Shown here: piece by piece, positions 11,045-22,280 of the stretch
Numbering within the stretch: the first letter of the stretch is position 1
How the letters are laid out: each line of letters begins with the position of its first letter
Source: Hippophae tibetana
Taxonomy: Eukaryota; Streptophyta; Magnoliopsida; Rosales; Elaeagnaceae
Assembly (NCBI GenBank): GCA_037013495.1
Contig: CM072806.1
Location: forward strand, 22,530,001 to 22,594,000
DNA length: 64,000 nt
Direction of reading: 5' to 3'
Program-made: the position numbers and the translations under genes
Notes under the pieces: generated by a model
Database searches by the model: none
What the model was told of the DNA's origin: nothing
The model's input: only the letters and a program-made list of their open reading frames with translations

Positions 11045-11820
11045 TGTTGAAATCGATTTCTACATTCATCACGTTCATCAAAAATTTACCAACTCAATCT
11101 TGAGATAAATAAACAAAAAATTAGAAGGAATGACACAAAGGTGTCAAATCTATTATTATGCCTAAGTGAGTACTTTGAGAGTGTTTTAACTAAAATAGTT
11201 AGTAATGGTTATAGAAAGCATACATTATAACTGTTTTAATAAGCTATTTATAGGAGTTAAACTGATACAGTTAAAACTCATAGAAGAAATATTTAAATCC
11301 TTGAATATATGATAATATATAATTTATTTATTAGATAATTATCTTATATAGAGAATATACTCTGAATATGCTTCTTGCTCAAATTCAAACTATTAGAAAT
11401 GATCCAGTTTTAGAGAGATAAACATGAGATATTTGACAAATATGAATTAATATAGAACATTTGCAAGATTATGTGTTAATTACATAGAGGGTACAACTAA
11501 TTTAGACATGGCCACCTAATTAGCCCGAGCTCGTGGTTGGTTTTCGTGTGCTACAAATGTGGAGATCAAGGCACATACAAGGATCAAGATCTAGGCATTA
11601 TGATACATCAACCACATCCTAAGATCTAGGAACTATGATACACCGATCAATTAGAGATGATCTAGGTACTATGATACATCGACCATATCCCAAGATCAAA
11701 CTTATATGCTGACTATAAAGTCTAACCATACACTAACTGTATCATTTTTTATCATTCGAAGATGACGTGGATCAATTAGAGAATGTTACGTGTGCCTAGT
11801 AAAGTTTCTCTCCATCAACA
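11045..11820 (-). mobile_element. LTR of minus-strand gypsy (776 bp)
   Basis: The segment begins TGTTGA and ends TCAACA on the plus strand (perfect 6-bp terminal inverted repeat) and is followed on its left by a primer site, so it is a 5' LTR in minus orientation. A minus-strand TATA box (CTATAAATAG) lies at about 11245-11254. An internal tandem array occupies 11578-11705. I found no second LTR of this type in the window, so the element is truncated. Confidence 0.75.
11578..11705. repeat. Tandem repeat inside gypsy LTR, units about 35 bp
   Basis: Three to four units share AAGATCTAGG..CTATGATACATCGACCA (starts near 11588, 11622 and 11658, with a partial at 11690). They lie upstream of the TATA box in LTR orientation, in U3, and could be enhancer repeats. 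Confidence 0.8.
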
Positions 11821-12023
11821 AGTATCATAGAGCTCTTATTTGTTAAAATATCATTAATCTCTAAGTTATAATTGAATGTATACCATATGATTTGAGGTAT
11901 TTTCCAAAATAAATAAATAACATTTGATGGTATTTTTTGTTACAAAAATCATACACACTTAATACTAATACAAAACATTTAACCGAAAAAAAAACCATTG
12001 CAAAAATAACAAATATGATGGGT

Positions 12024-12483
12024 TGTGAATTGTGAACGAGTCCAACATTAGAAAAATATTATAAACAAATTGGGTATATAAGTAAAATGGACTACTCTTT
12101 TAATAGATTAATATTTTGGGTTAAAACCCCACGCTTAACAACTGTTATCAGAGTCAAAACCAAATTTGTACTATATGGTACACATAAGGTGAATCCTTAA
12201 TGTAAAAGTGGACCCATGTAGACAGTACATAAGACTCAAGTTCAAATGAATTGTGATCCGATGTTGGATTGTGATAGATATTTCGTGTTGATGATCTAGA
12301 CACATTGGATTGGTTCTTTATATAGAGTATGGTTTTAGTATAAGGGGTACATGTGAGATTGTTTTGTGTACGAATTAGTCACATATTAAAATTATATTAA
12401 GAGAAAATTAAGTATATAGTTAAAATATTTTACGTACTCTTCTTAATAGATTAATGTTTTGGGCTAGAATGGTATCCATAACA
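12024..12483 (+). mobile_element. TRIM-like miniature LTR retrotransposon
   Basis: Two direct repeats of 117 and 132 bp (12024-12140 and 12352-12483) both begin TGTGA and end TAACA. They share ACTCTT.TTAATAGATTAAT.TTTTGGG and a TATATA block. The left one is followed after 2 bases by TGTTATCAGAGTC (12143-12155), one base off the initiator tRNA-Met primer site. The right one is preceded by a short purine run (TAAGGGG, 12341-12347). The internal part is only 211 bp and non-coding. This layout defines a terminal-repeat retrotransposon in miniature, mobilised by enzymes of other elements. Flanking 5-mers (TGGGT, TGATT) are not a clean duplication, so it is fairly old. Confidence 0.8.
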
Positions 12484-14506
12484 TGATTTGGCTACTAAAT
12501 ATAAATTCGATGATATCTTTTTTTGGTTATGGAGTAAATTTTTGTTTTACTAAGACTTTCTTTTCTTTTCTTTTTACGAAACCATATTATTTAGAGAAGA
12601 TATTAATGGAATTTGATCATTTTCCCATTTCATTTTGAAAGGTGTTACACTCAGTCAACTAATGTCCTAAGTGTTTATCTCATCAGATGATGAATCCGGA
12701 TCTTATCTAAGGTTACAGCATGGAGATTGGAGACTGTAATATCTAGAAGATCGTATTTATTTGTGATTTAACAAGGTTAACTTTTTTGTTAATTTAATCG
12801 AATATGTTAGTGATTTTGTTAAAACAAAAACATAAGCTTTAAATTATGGTTAAACGAATCATTTATAATATTAAATTCACTAATAACTTGGGAAAAAGGC
12901 AAAACTGTCATTGTATGCTCTATTAATTTCCTCCATTAATTAAATGTTGATAACGTGATCACGAATAATGGCTTTTGATTAAAAAGGTGTTTAAAGCGAA
13001 TTTCATTGTCTTAATTACGTAGATCCTACTTATGATAACGAAGAATAACTTATCCAAATTAAGACTCGCAACCATCCAAACGAACCCTTCCAAAGAAAAA
13101 TCCAAAACGCGCCAATAGAGAGATTGAAATATAACGAAGAAAAATGATAATAACTCATGTCCACGTCTATTATATCGTGAATGTGTCAATATTATCTTTA
13201 AAAACAATTTCTCTAATTTCTAAAATAATTTTAATATATTATATAATAATAATAATTTTAATATATTATATAATATAAGATATATGAATGCAAAAATAAA
13301 TATAAATTTATGTATTATTATAACCATGCATCAATATAAAAAAGGATGTGTCAATAAAATAGCTCTATTTCTAAGCAATATTTGCTTACTTAAAACAAAT
13401 ATTTATATTTTTAGTAATACTATAGCATTAAATTATAAAGTAAAATTTTAAATTAATCTAATATTAGTATTTTATACTCTGAAAGTAGCATCTCTCTTTT
13501 TATTACATTAACATGTATATTAGTGGCTTTTAACTTTTCTTGGTTACATTGGTTAATTAGTAATGAAGTAATGTAAAAATATTTTGGTAAAAAATATAAA
13601 TTATACCATTAAAATTTATAAGTGTAAAAATAATATATTTTTGTATCTATTTTATATATTTTTACTATTAAAAAAATTTGACACATTATTTTATATTAAT
13701 ATTATCTAATTCGACGTTGTTTAAATTGAATTGTAGTTAGTTAAATTCACTCAATGTTAACGATATTATTTTTTATTATAAATTTTATAAATATTATTTC
13801 TTATAATTTTTTAAAAAATAATTCTTTTTTATCAATCAAAATTAATTACAAACTAATGCATTAATTTGAAATTAATTACTCAAAAACATCTTAATTTTGT
13901 GGGATCTAAGTACAATAATCTCACATAATTTCAAAATATTAATTTAATAGTTGATGAAATCGATCCATGAAAAGTGTTTATAAGTCTAACCATAATATAT
14001 AATATATAATAGTTTATTATTAAATATATTTTATTATATATGAAAGATATTATAATTCAATTCATCTCTTTGTGAAATAAATATAATAATTGGAAAAGTT
14101 AAATGATAATAAAAATTAATGAAGTGCAATGAATGAAACCTGAGTGGGAAAAAAGAAAGAGTGGCCCATTTAGATCAAACATTATGAAGGTTAAATAGTG
14201 ATGTAGACGTAGAACCCAAGCTGGTCCTGAAGAAGATCAAGGAGCAAAAGAGTAAAGCATAATATAATAATTGTCAGCCTTGTTACTTGTTTTTTAGCAT
14301 TTGAATTTTGCATGATATAATGGCAGTTCTGAGCTACTGACCTGACCTTACCTGAGATGATCTCCACTCACCAGTAACTTTGGACTGTCGGTTTACTACT
14401 TCACGTTTTGTGTATAATTATGGGTTCACATGTGTGCTTCTCTGAAAGTGACTCACACGTACTAACCTAACACAATGTAAGTTTAAAGGAGTATAAGGAT
14501 ACAAGG
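12484..14506. other. AT-rich sequence without recognisable genes
   Basis: No domain or element end is clear. At 13227-13277 a 26-bp AT-only block (TTTTAATATATTATATAATA) is directly repeated. From about 14130 to 14480 the sequence is less AT-rich and lacks repeat features. It may be unique host DNA, but I see no supported exon in it. Confidence 0.5.
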
Positions 14507-14725
14507 TATAATGAAATAGAGAAAGAAGATAACAGTATGGTAAAATATCTCTGATCGTATCCATGAATAAATTGAATATACTAAATATATTTACAATTGT
14601 TGTTACAATAAATACTAATACATATATAAATACAAGAAATAAGAATATTTTTTTTTAGAAAAAATGCTTTTAGGAAAAGTATATTAGTTGCATACAACTA
14701 ATATACCATTAATGATTTATTAACA
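14507..14725 (-). mobile_element. 3' LTR of copia element (14507-19856)
   Basis: The inner end (14725) is fixed by TTAACA on the plus strand next to a polypurine tract. The outer end is less certain; TATAATGAAATAG at 14507 aligns with TGTAATAAAATAC of a related LTR at 36525, with TG mutated to TA. The segment AAGATAACAGTATGGTAAAATATCTCTGAT is shared with that LTR. A 28-bp perfect palindrome lies at 14679-14706 near the U3 start. Confidence 0.75.
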
Positions 14726-14741
14726 CTCCCCTTCAAGTTGG
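14726..14741 (-). other. Polypurine tract of copia
   Basis: The minus strand reads CCAACTTGAAGGGGAG immediately before the LTR start TGTTAATAAATC. This is the usual copia second-strand primer and confirms the minus orientation. Confidence 0.85.
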
Positions 14742-15284
14742 CGCATAAATATCGATCATGCCCAACTTGCTTAGTAAACCGTATAATGACTTCTTGAAAA
14801 CTCCCTTGGTAAAACTAATAAGTTTGGCATCTAACTTCTCTTTTATAAAATGACGATCAACCTCTACATGCTTAGTGCGATCATGTTGTACTGGATTTTG
14901 TGATATATCAATGGCTGCCCGAGTGTCACAATACATCTGCATAGTATTTTTGAGTTCGAAACCCAAATCTAATAACAAAGTTCGTATCCACAGTAATTCA
15001 CAAACCCCATGAGCCATACCTCTATTCTCGGCCTCAGCACTAGATCGTGCCACAACTTTCTGCTTCTTACTTTTCCATATAACCAAATTTCCTCTCACAA
15101 AGGTGAAATAACCTGATGTTGACTTTCTATCTATAATACTTCCTGCCCAATCTGCATCTGTGAAGCCACAGACTTCAAGAAGATTGTTCTGTTTAGAGAA
15201 CATTACTCTCCTTCCTGGAGCCGATTTCAAATACCTTAAAATTCTCAGAACAACATTCTTATGGTTCTCACTTGGATTATGCAT
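14733..15284 (-). pseudogene. Copia RNase H domain, nearly intact
   Basis: The 183-residue frame carries the copia RNase H signatures CGFTDADWAGS (near residue 40), KSTSGY, VIWKSKKQ, ARSSAEAE and HDRTKHVEVDRHFIKEKL (near residue 138). It removes the RNA strand during reverse transcription. The usual EYR after SSAEAE reads NR here. It runs to the polypurine tract, as in intact elements. It is separated by one stop from the RT frame upstream and is therefore part of a broken polyprotein. Confidence 0.9.
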
Positions 15285-15287
15285 TAA

Positions 15288-16250
15288 CTAACTCACCACA
15301 CTTACTGCATATGCAACATTTGGTCTAGTATGAGCTAAGTAAATCAAATGCCTAACCAATCTCTGATAGCAAGCTCGATCAGTTGGTATCTGATCTGGAT
15401 ACTCTACTAAACAATGGTTTTGCTCAATAGGAGTGTCAATAGATTTGCAATCCAACATACCTATCTCTATTAGGAGATCAATAATGTATTTCCTCTGACA
15501 CAGATATATTCCTTCTCTTCCCATGGCTACCTCAATTCCTAAGAAGTACTTTAGTTCACCTAAGTCCTTCATCTCGAATTCAGAGGCTAGTTGTCTTTGT
15601 AATTTATCCATCTCAATAGTATCATCACCAGTGATTACCATATCATCAACATAAATTATTAAGGCTATTACCTTCCCTCATTGATGTTTGAGAAATAGAG
15701 TGTGGTCTGAATTACTCTGTCTGTAACCAACCTTTTGTATGAACTGTGAAAACCTTCCAAACTAGGCTTGAGGGGATTGCTTGAGACCATACAAAGACTT
15801 CCTTAATTTACATACAAAATTACCAAGAGAATCAACTACATACCCAGGTGGAAGACTCATGTACACCTCCTCAGCTAATTCTCCATGAAGAAACACATTC
15901 TTGACATCAAATTGCCGAAGTGGCCAATTTAGGTTAGCGGTAAGTGAAAGCAAAACCCAAATAGTGTTCATTTTGGTAACAGGAGCAAAAGTCTCATCGT
16001 AGTCTACGTCATACGTTTGAGTAAACCCTTTTTGCTACAAGACAAGCTTTATACCAATTTACGGATCCATCACCATTATGTTTTACAGTAAACACCCATC
16101 GACAACCAACTGCCTTTTTTCCTTGTGGTGGTGGCACAAGCTGCCAAGTATCGTTCTTCTTTAATGCATCCATCTCTTCAGCCATTGCCTTTCTCCATAT
16201 TGGATCTCCCAATGCATCTTGCACTTTGTTAGGTACTGATACACCAGATA
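15288..16250 (-). pseudogene. Copia reverse transcriptase, broken by stops and a frameshift
   Basis: Three adjoining minus-strand pieces form the RT. The first (to about 16080) contains DPIWRKAMAEEMDALKKNDTW and VGCRWVFTVKHNGDGSV. The second (15762-15971) contains FDVKNVFLHGELAEEVYMSLPPGY and KLRKSLYGLKQSPQA. The third contains the catalytic YVDDM just right of 15641, then KDLGELKYFLGIEVA and CQRKYIIDLL. At least two in-frame stops (near 15680 and 15764) and one frameshift near 16010 separate them, so no active enzyme can be made. Confidence 0.88.
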
Positions 16251-17788
16251 TTTGATTCACATATGATTTATATGGCTTAGATAATCTTTTAGTGGACATG
16301 TAATTGGCTACTGGGTATTTTGATTTTGCATGAATATTTGGTTCATACCTTTTGGCTGGTTGACCTCGAGTAGACCTATTTGGTAACACATAATGTCCAA
16401 CATTAGACTCAACGCTATTAGTATCAGTGGGTGTACATACCTCAGATGAGTGACCTTCAGTACCATGGAGGTGTTGATTAGGGGTAGGAGTAATGCCTGA
16501 GGGTACAGTTGTGTCTTTAACTTCATTTGATGTAAGTGAATTTGGTGCTTGAATACTTGGAGCATCTGCTTCTACAATGACTGGATTCAATGGATTAGGA
16601 ATCTCATATGGTCTCATTGAAACATCAAGTTGGTGATTCTTCTAATGCTTCCCCCTCACCATGATACAGTTCTTCGAAATATGTATTCTCCCCCTGACGA
16701 GCAGTATCAAGTGAGGAAAAATAACTCATGTCCTCAAAAAAGGTAACATCCATAGTGACATAATACTTTCTGGTTGGTGGATGGAAGCACTTGTACCCTT
16801 TCTGATAACTTCTATAACCAACAAACACACATTTAATTGTCTGGGCATCTAATTTAGAGCATTGATTTTTAGGAACATGCATAAAAGCAACACAACCAAA
16901 TACACAGGTAGGAAGATTATGGAAGGATGATAAGGAGACGTAAGATGCGAGAATCTAGAATGGGATTTTTCCGTTAAGGAAACTAGACGGGAGACGATTG
17001 ATGAGATGGGCGGAAGCTTGTACAACATCACCCCAAAGATATTTTGGCATATAAGCACTAAATAAGAGTGCACGAGTCATATCAAGTAAATGACGATTTT
17101 TTATTTCAGACATTCCATTTTGTTCCGGTGTGTGCGAACAAGTAGTTTGGTGAATAATCTCATGTGTTTTGAAAAAGTCTTGAAAAACATGATTAACATA
17201 TTCCCCTCATTGTCAGAACGGAGGATCCGAATGATGCCATTGTATTGTGTTTGAATGAAGGTATGAAAGGTTTGAAAACTAAAAAACTTCATCTTTTGTT
17301 CTAAGAAGAGAAATCCATGATAACCTTGTACAGTCATCGATAAACAAAAGAAAATATCTCATACCCGATATAGTGGGCTCTTTAGATGGTCCCCAAACAT
17401 CAGAATGAATTAATTCAAAAGGAATAACACTTTTATTAGAAATACAAGGAGAATAAGTAATACGATGACTCTTGGCCAAAACACAAGTCTCACAATGTAG
17501 AACAATCTCACTAACACCAATAAATAAAGTGGGCATAGATTTTTTCATAAGACTAAAAGATGGATGCCCTAAGCGGCGATGCCATAACCAAATTTCACTT
17601 AGCTTATCAAAACTAGAGGTCAATGCAGTGCGTGCATGTGCTCTTGATTTCTCCCATGCGTAGTTCTGATCCAAACGGAACAATCTGCCCCTCAGATACC
17701 CTCGACCAATTATTTCCCTGGTAAGAAGATCCTGAAAAATCACATACATAAGATAAAAGGTTACAGAACATTTAGACTCAATATTCAA
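16250..17788 (-). pseudogene. Copia integrase and GAG-pre-integrase, frameshifted
   Basis: 17279-17788 holds the zinc-binding GAG-pre-integrase (LWHRRLGHPSFSLMKK, then CETCVLAKSHR) and the integrase start IHSDVWGP with the first catalytic Asp. 17101-17337 carries ILRSDNEGN with the second Asp. PEQNGMSEIKNR (about 17095-17130) supplies the catalytic Glu region. The C-terminal part (16625-17073) has KCVFVGYRSYQKGYKCF. Frame changes occur near 17285, 17090 and 16870. 16250-16617 is the hydrophilic linker to RT, rich in Pro, Ser and Thr. Confidence 0.88.
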
Positions 17789-18100
17789 CTATGGAACATA
17801 TATTAAGTGATGAGATAAGTCAGGTACATATAAAACATTATGGAGTTGTAAAGATGGAGTGATATGAACTGACCCCTTTCCTAAGATAGGAAAGGCCTCA
17901 CCATTAGCATTCGTAACATAAGACACTGGTGGGGCAGATAACTCATTAAAATAAGATTTATCATAAGTCATATGATCAAATGCACCAGAGTCAATAATCC
18001 AAGTATTAGACCTAACAGATTGAGAAACATTTAAGGTCATACCAATCTTACCACGACAGCTATTGAAGCTGTAGGGATACCTCCACATTCCATAGGATGA
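17789..18100 (-). pseudogene. Copia aspartic protease
   Basis: This minus-strand segment contains WIIDSGAFDHMTYDKSYF, the copia protease active site with intact Asp-Ser-Gly, followed by LGKGSVHI and VLYVPDLSHHLI. The protease releases gag and the enzymes from the polyprotein. Domain residues are intact, but it is separated by stops from its neighbours. Confidence 0.85.
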
Positions 18101-19087
18101 TTCTGTCCATAGTAGTCTGGTTCTTGGACAATTTACACTGCAACTGATTTTGCTTTAGAATGATGATGTTTTCATTTTGCTCCATAGTAGTCTGCTTTTG
18201 GTTTCAAGTGTGGATACAGTTTCCAGCAATTTTCATGAAGATGCCCCTATTCATTGCAATAAGAGCAGTGAGAACGAGAGCGATTGGTAAAACCTGGTGG
18301 AGGTCCCTGTTAATGAAGTGGAATTGAATTTTGCTGCTGGAGGAAATGTGCCTTTGATTTGGCTTGAATGGCTAGGCTTGATACCTCAACTTGTGCCTCG
18401 TGAAGACTCTCTTGCTGAGATTCGTCTTTACGGATGTATATAAAGGTCGTAGTCAAGCTCGGAAGGTCTGACATTCGAAGCAATTCGCCTTTAGCACTAT
18501 TATGTTTTGTATCAAGGCCTCTTAAAAAGGCATGTACTCATTCAAGCTCCTTCTCATTTTGGTACCATAGAAGGACTTCTGGATTTTTAATTTTGCACGG
18601 GCGTTTCTGGTCAATTTTAGCCCATACATTTTTTCAGCTTGGTAAAAAAAAAAGATACTGGTTGCCCATTTTGGTGCATGCTAGCAGCTTTGCACATGAG
18701 TTCATGAACTTGAATAAAGTCAGACTTATTTGTATAAAGATTGCTTAAGGTATTCCATATGGCCTCAGTAGTTTCATATTCCTCCACCATTTGTAATATA
18801 TTATCAGTGATGGCTCTAAATGGAATTGACATTACAAAGTCATCATCATCTTCCCACCTAGTATAGACATCTATATCATCTTGACTAGGAGCCCTGATTG
18901 ATCCAGATACATGTCCCATCTTATGCATCCCACGAAGATAAACAGACATAACTTTTTTCCATGTTCGAAAATTTGTACCATTAAGTTTAGTACCCCCGAA
19001 AGAACTAATTTCTGAATTCTTAACAGAAACTTCAAAATTTGGAACTTCATGAATTCTGGAAACTTGATGTTGTCTTGAATCTTCCAT
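18101..19087 (-). pseudogene. Copia gag with interrupted zinc knuckle
   Basis: The frame from the ATG at 19087 runs 156 residues. It contains FGGTKLNGTNFRTWKK and YETTEAIWNTLSNLY, typical of UBN2 gag. A stop near 18617 is followed by further gag sequence with several stops. The zinc knuckle at about 18270-18220 reads CSYCNE-stop-GHLHENC, so a TAG interrupts the CCHC motif. Gag forms the particle; this copy cannot. Confidence 0.85.
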
Positions 19088-19306
19088 TGAAATAATAATA
19101 AAAAATATATTGTGTAGCGGAATAAAGATTTTGGTTTTTTTTGGCCGCGTTGGGCTGTGGATTGGGTTGATAAGTGGGATGTATAATTATTGAGTGAGCT
19201 GATTTGTTGGGTTGATAGGCTTAGACTAGGTCAGATGAGTAAGTGGGTTGATGGGCTGATGGGCTTGGATTAGGGCAGAGCTTAAAAAACTAAAAAACTG
19301 AAAAAA

Positions 19307-19663
19307 TTAAAAAAATTGAACAAATGTTGTGCAGGAGCTGTGCAGACTCACAAAGAATGCTGGGGTGAAGTTGGATGGCGCAGGGATGCGTGATTTGGAT
19401 GGCACAGGGTTGGGGTGCGAGCTGGACGACGCAGGGCTGGGGTGCGAGCTGGATGGCGCAAGGCTGGGGCGTGAGCTAGACGGCGCAGGTCTGGGGCGCG
19501 AGCTGGACGACGTAGGGCTGGTGCGCGAGTTGGACAGCGTAGGGCTGGACAACACGGGCTGAACGGCGCGGGCTGGACGTTGTAGACTGGACAACACGGA
19601 CTGGACAGCGGTGGCTGGACGATAGATCTGAAATGGATGGACAGATCTACAATGGCGGCGCAA
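19307..19663 (-). repeat. GC-rich tandem array in copia leader (27-bp core)
   Basis: 19394-19555 consists of six back-to-back 27-bp units in exact register (starts 19394, 19421, 19448, 19475, 19502 and 19529), each like GCTGGACGACGCAGGGCTGG plus seven bases. Shorter related units follow to about 19640. Because 27 is a multiple of 3, frames stay open on both strands: plus 19329-19562 gives 9-residue GLGRELDGA repeats, and minus 19307-19663 gives Pro-Ser-Ala-rich repeats. The block sits between the gag start and the LTR remnant, where the R, U5 and primer site should be. I regard the frames as by-products, not genes. Confidence 0.85.
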
Positions 19664-19724
19664 ACTGAATAGTGCGAGAAGATTAACGACATTGTATAAA
19701 AAACACTGACGACGGCGCTACTGC

Positions 19725-19856
19725 TCAGAAACCGATAATAATTTTTTTTTCTTTCCTGCTTTTTAGGATAAGTATATTAGTTGCATACAACTAATATACA
19801 GCTGATAAAGTATATTAGTTGCATACAACTAATATACCATTAATGATTTATTAACA
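19725..19856 (-). mobile_element. Partial copia LTR (U3 only) with duplicated palindrome
   Basis: The right end CCATTAATGATTTATTAACA is identical to the end of the LTR at 14507-14725. It carries two copies of the 28-bp palindrome (19772-19799 and 19810-19837) against one in the left LTR. Homology fades left of 19725, where the GC-rich block begins. No primer binding site is found between 19087 and 19725. The 5' LTR is therefore incomplete or was exchanged. A (TA)n run lies just outside at 19872-19893. Confidence 0.75.
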
Positions 19857-19995
19857 GAATAGAGTTCAACCTATATATATATATATATATATTAGCTCTA
19901 AGTGCCTCACTAACTATATATACAATTGCATATCAACAACATATCTTTAAAATCGAAGCATTATTAGTTTAGGTTTAAGTGAAAGAATCTTTATT

Positions 19996-20484
19996 TGAAT
20001 AAAATTTAGAATACTTGACTCTAAATTTATTAATATTGGATTCAAACAAGTAAAAAATTACTTGTATTATACTCACAATAAAAGATACTATAAAACCTTT
20101 AAAAGTTAACTCACAAATTAAAGAGAAATACAAACACTCAAAGAGAAAGCTCTAAACTCATGCTCAAACTAAGAATGCAAAGACTTATTTGTTTCTGATA
20201 GGATGATTAAATCAAATGCATGGTGGGGTATTTATAGTCCTTACTATGCAATCTACACCACACAAATATAAAACTAAGAAATAATTCTAGCTACACAAAT
20301 ATTATCACATTCTACACACTTCTCTTTTCTACATCCTTCAATCACTCCATTTATTTTTCTACATCCTTCAACCACTTCATTTATTTTTCTACATCCTTCA
20401 ACTACTCTATTTATTGAGTTGGTGTTGATTTTCAATAACTCTCTTCAACCACTTCATTTATTGAGTTGGTGTTGATTTTCAACA
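19996..20484 (-). mobile_element. 3' LTR of second copia element
   Basis: The inner boundary at 20484 (ATTTTCAACA on the plus strand) adjoins a polypurine tract (minus TTGAGGGAGAG, 20485-20495). The outer boundary near 19996 (TGAATAAAATTTAG) is a guess. A minus-strand TATA box (CTATAAATACC) lies at about 20230. U3 holds four units of a 30-bp repeat containing CTACATCCTTCAACCACT, then two copies of TGAGTTGGTGTTGATTTTCA. The right LTR matches from about 24627. Confidence 0.78.
20330..20484. repeat. U3 minisatellite of copia LTR, 30-bp units
   Basis: Units of TTTTTCTACATCCTTCAACC plus ten bases start near 20326, 20357 and 20387, and a related block continues to the LTR end. The partner LTR has only two such units (24740-24800), so copy number changed after or during the last replication. 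Confidence 0.85.
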
Positions 20485-20519
20485 CTCTCCCTCAACACTA
20501 ATATCATTATTTTTACTGT

Positions 20520-21272
20520 GTCAAGCTGACGGAAAAACATTTCGAACTTGCCAATACTTAAGTTTTTTATTAACAAGTCTGTAACTTGATCATCTGTCTT
20601 AATTTTCCTTATCTTAATTTCTTCTTGCAAAAAAATTTATTTGATAAAGTGATAGTGCACTTCAACATACTTAGTTCTTGCATGAAAAACTGGATTCTCT
20701 GTCAAACAAATTGTCGATTGATTGTCACGGTATAACAGAACTACATAATTTATTAGTTGTTATAGATTATTTATTAGTTATATCAACCATGTACTCTCTT
20801 GAGCTGATATTGTCACTGCTCAATACTCAACTTTAGTGGTTGATAATGATATTGTCAGCTATATCTTGCTACACCAAGAAATTATTTCAGAACCAAGCTT
20901 AAACACATACCCAATTGTTGATCTTCTAGTGTCATGTTCTCATACATAGTCAGCATCGCAATAACCAACTAACTTATCATCTTCACCTTTCTTGTACAAA
21001 AGACCATAGCCAATTGTACTCTTCACATATCTCAATATTCGTCAAAGTGCTTCCAAATGAGGCTTCTTTGGATTTTTCATGTATTGACTTATTACATTAA
21101 CTGTATAAGAAATGTCAAGTCTAGTTAAGGTTAAGTAGATCAGACTGCCTACTAATTTTCGAATCATTATCACATCTTCCAAGTCTTTTCCTTCATGTGC
21201 ACACATTTTCGCATTTGGTTCCATTGGCATCAAAACCAGTTTGCATTCAAGCATTTTGAACCTTTTCAACAA
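20520..21272 (-). pseudogene. Copia RNase H, degraded, and end of RT
   Basis: 21042-21272 reads MLKRFKMLECKLVLMPMEPN and LVGSLIYLTLTRLDISYTVN, the RT C-terminal part. Further left, fragments such as the YCDADYV-like segment near 20950 and an RTKYVEVHYHF-like segment near 20690 (both minus strand) mark RNase H, with several stops. Confidence 0.75.
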
Positions 21273-22280
21273 CTCTTTGGAATATTTTTGTTGAAAAATA
21301 AATATGTCTTCTTGTGTGAGATCAACCTCTAGGCCAGGAAGTGCTTGAGTTGTCCAAGTTCCTTCTTCTTGAAACGGACTGATAAATTCTCTTTTGTTTG
21401 AAGAATTTCTACCTCATCATCACCAACTATGATTAAATCATCTATATATACTAGCACGATAGCTAGTTTTCCTTCATTGGCTTTGACAAACAAGTTGGAA
21501 TTTACATGTGTTATTGAATAACCACTTTGTGTTAAAAATTTAGCAATCTTACCATACCATGCCCTGGGTGCCTGTTTCAATTAGTAAAGTGCTTTCCATA
21601 GCTTACACACATATTCAGGATGACCTTGGCTCTAAAAACCCATTGGTTAGATCATGTAGATCTCCCGATACAACTCTTCATGAAGAAAAGCATTTTTCAC
21701 ATCCATCTGCCATAAATTCCAGTCTTTGTGTGGATGCAAGTGTAAGTAAGATTCATATAGTTGTAAGTTTCACCACTAGACTAAATGTTTCATCATAGTC
21801 TAGTCCATACTGTTGAGAGAAATCACGAGCTACCAATCATGCCTTATATCTCTCAATTGACCCATCTAGACAATGCTTTATCTTGTAAACCCACTTACAG
21901 GATATAGGTTTCACATCTCTTGGTTTTCGCACTAGGTCCCAAGTTTGATTTTGCTGAAGTGCATCGATATCTTCTTTTATAGTTGCCATCCACTCAAATC
22001 TTTGCAATGCTTCTTCAAACGTCTCAGGTTATATTTCTTCTTCAACTATGGCTGTATTGGCATATTTGGGATTTGGCCTTCATGTTCTTATGGACCTACG
22101 GAGTTAAGATTGTGGAATTGATTCTTCCATTTCACTAGGCCCACCTTATTCATTTAGTTGTTCATATATGCCAGTTTGCCAAGAATTCTGAGTGATGCTT
22201 TGTTCGACATCATCATCGTTTGGATCTCTGGATTCATCTAAACTTAGTTGGAGTTGAATAGTATGCTCCCTCATAATTTG
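21273..22280 (-). pseudogene. Copia reverse transcriptase, broken
   Basis: 21329-21580 contains APRAWYGKI, then [13 protein letters not shown] with the two catalytic Asp in YIDD, then [13 protein letters not shown]. Right of 21580, pieces matching the RT N-terminus (for example around 21690-21670 and 21990-21850) lie in shifted frames. The enzyme is not translatable as one chain. Confidence 0.83.

Noticed and set aside
19307-19692. Three overlapping repeat-rich ORFs as protein genes
   Set aside because: They are open only because the repeat unit is 27 bp long and GC-rich; frames exist on both strands at once and end with the array.
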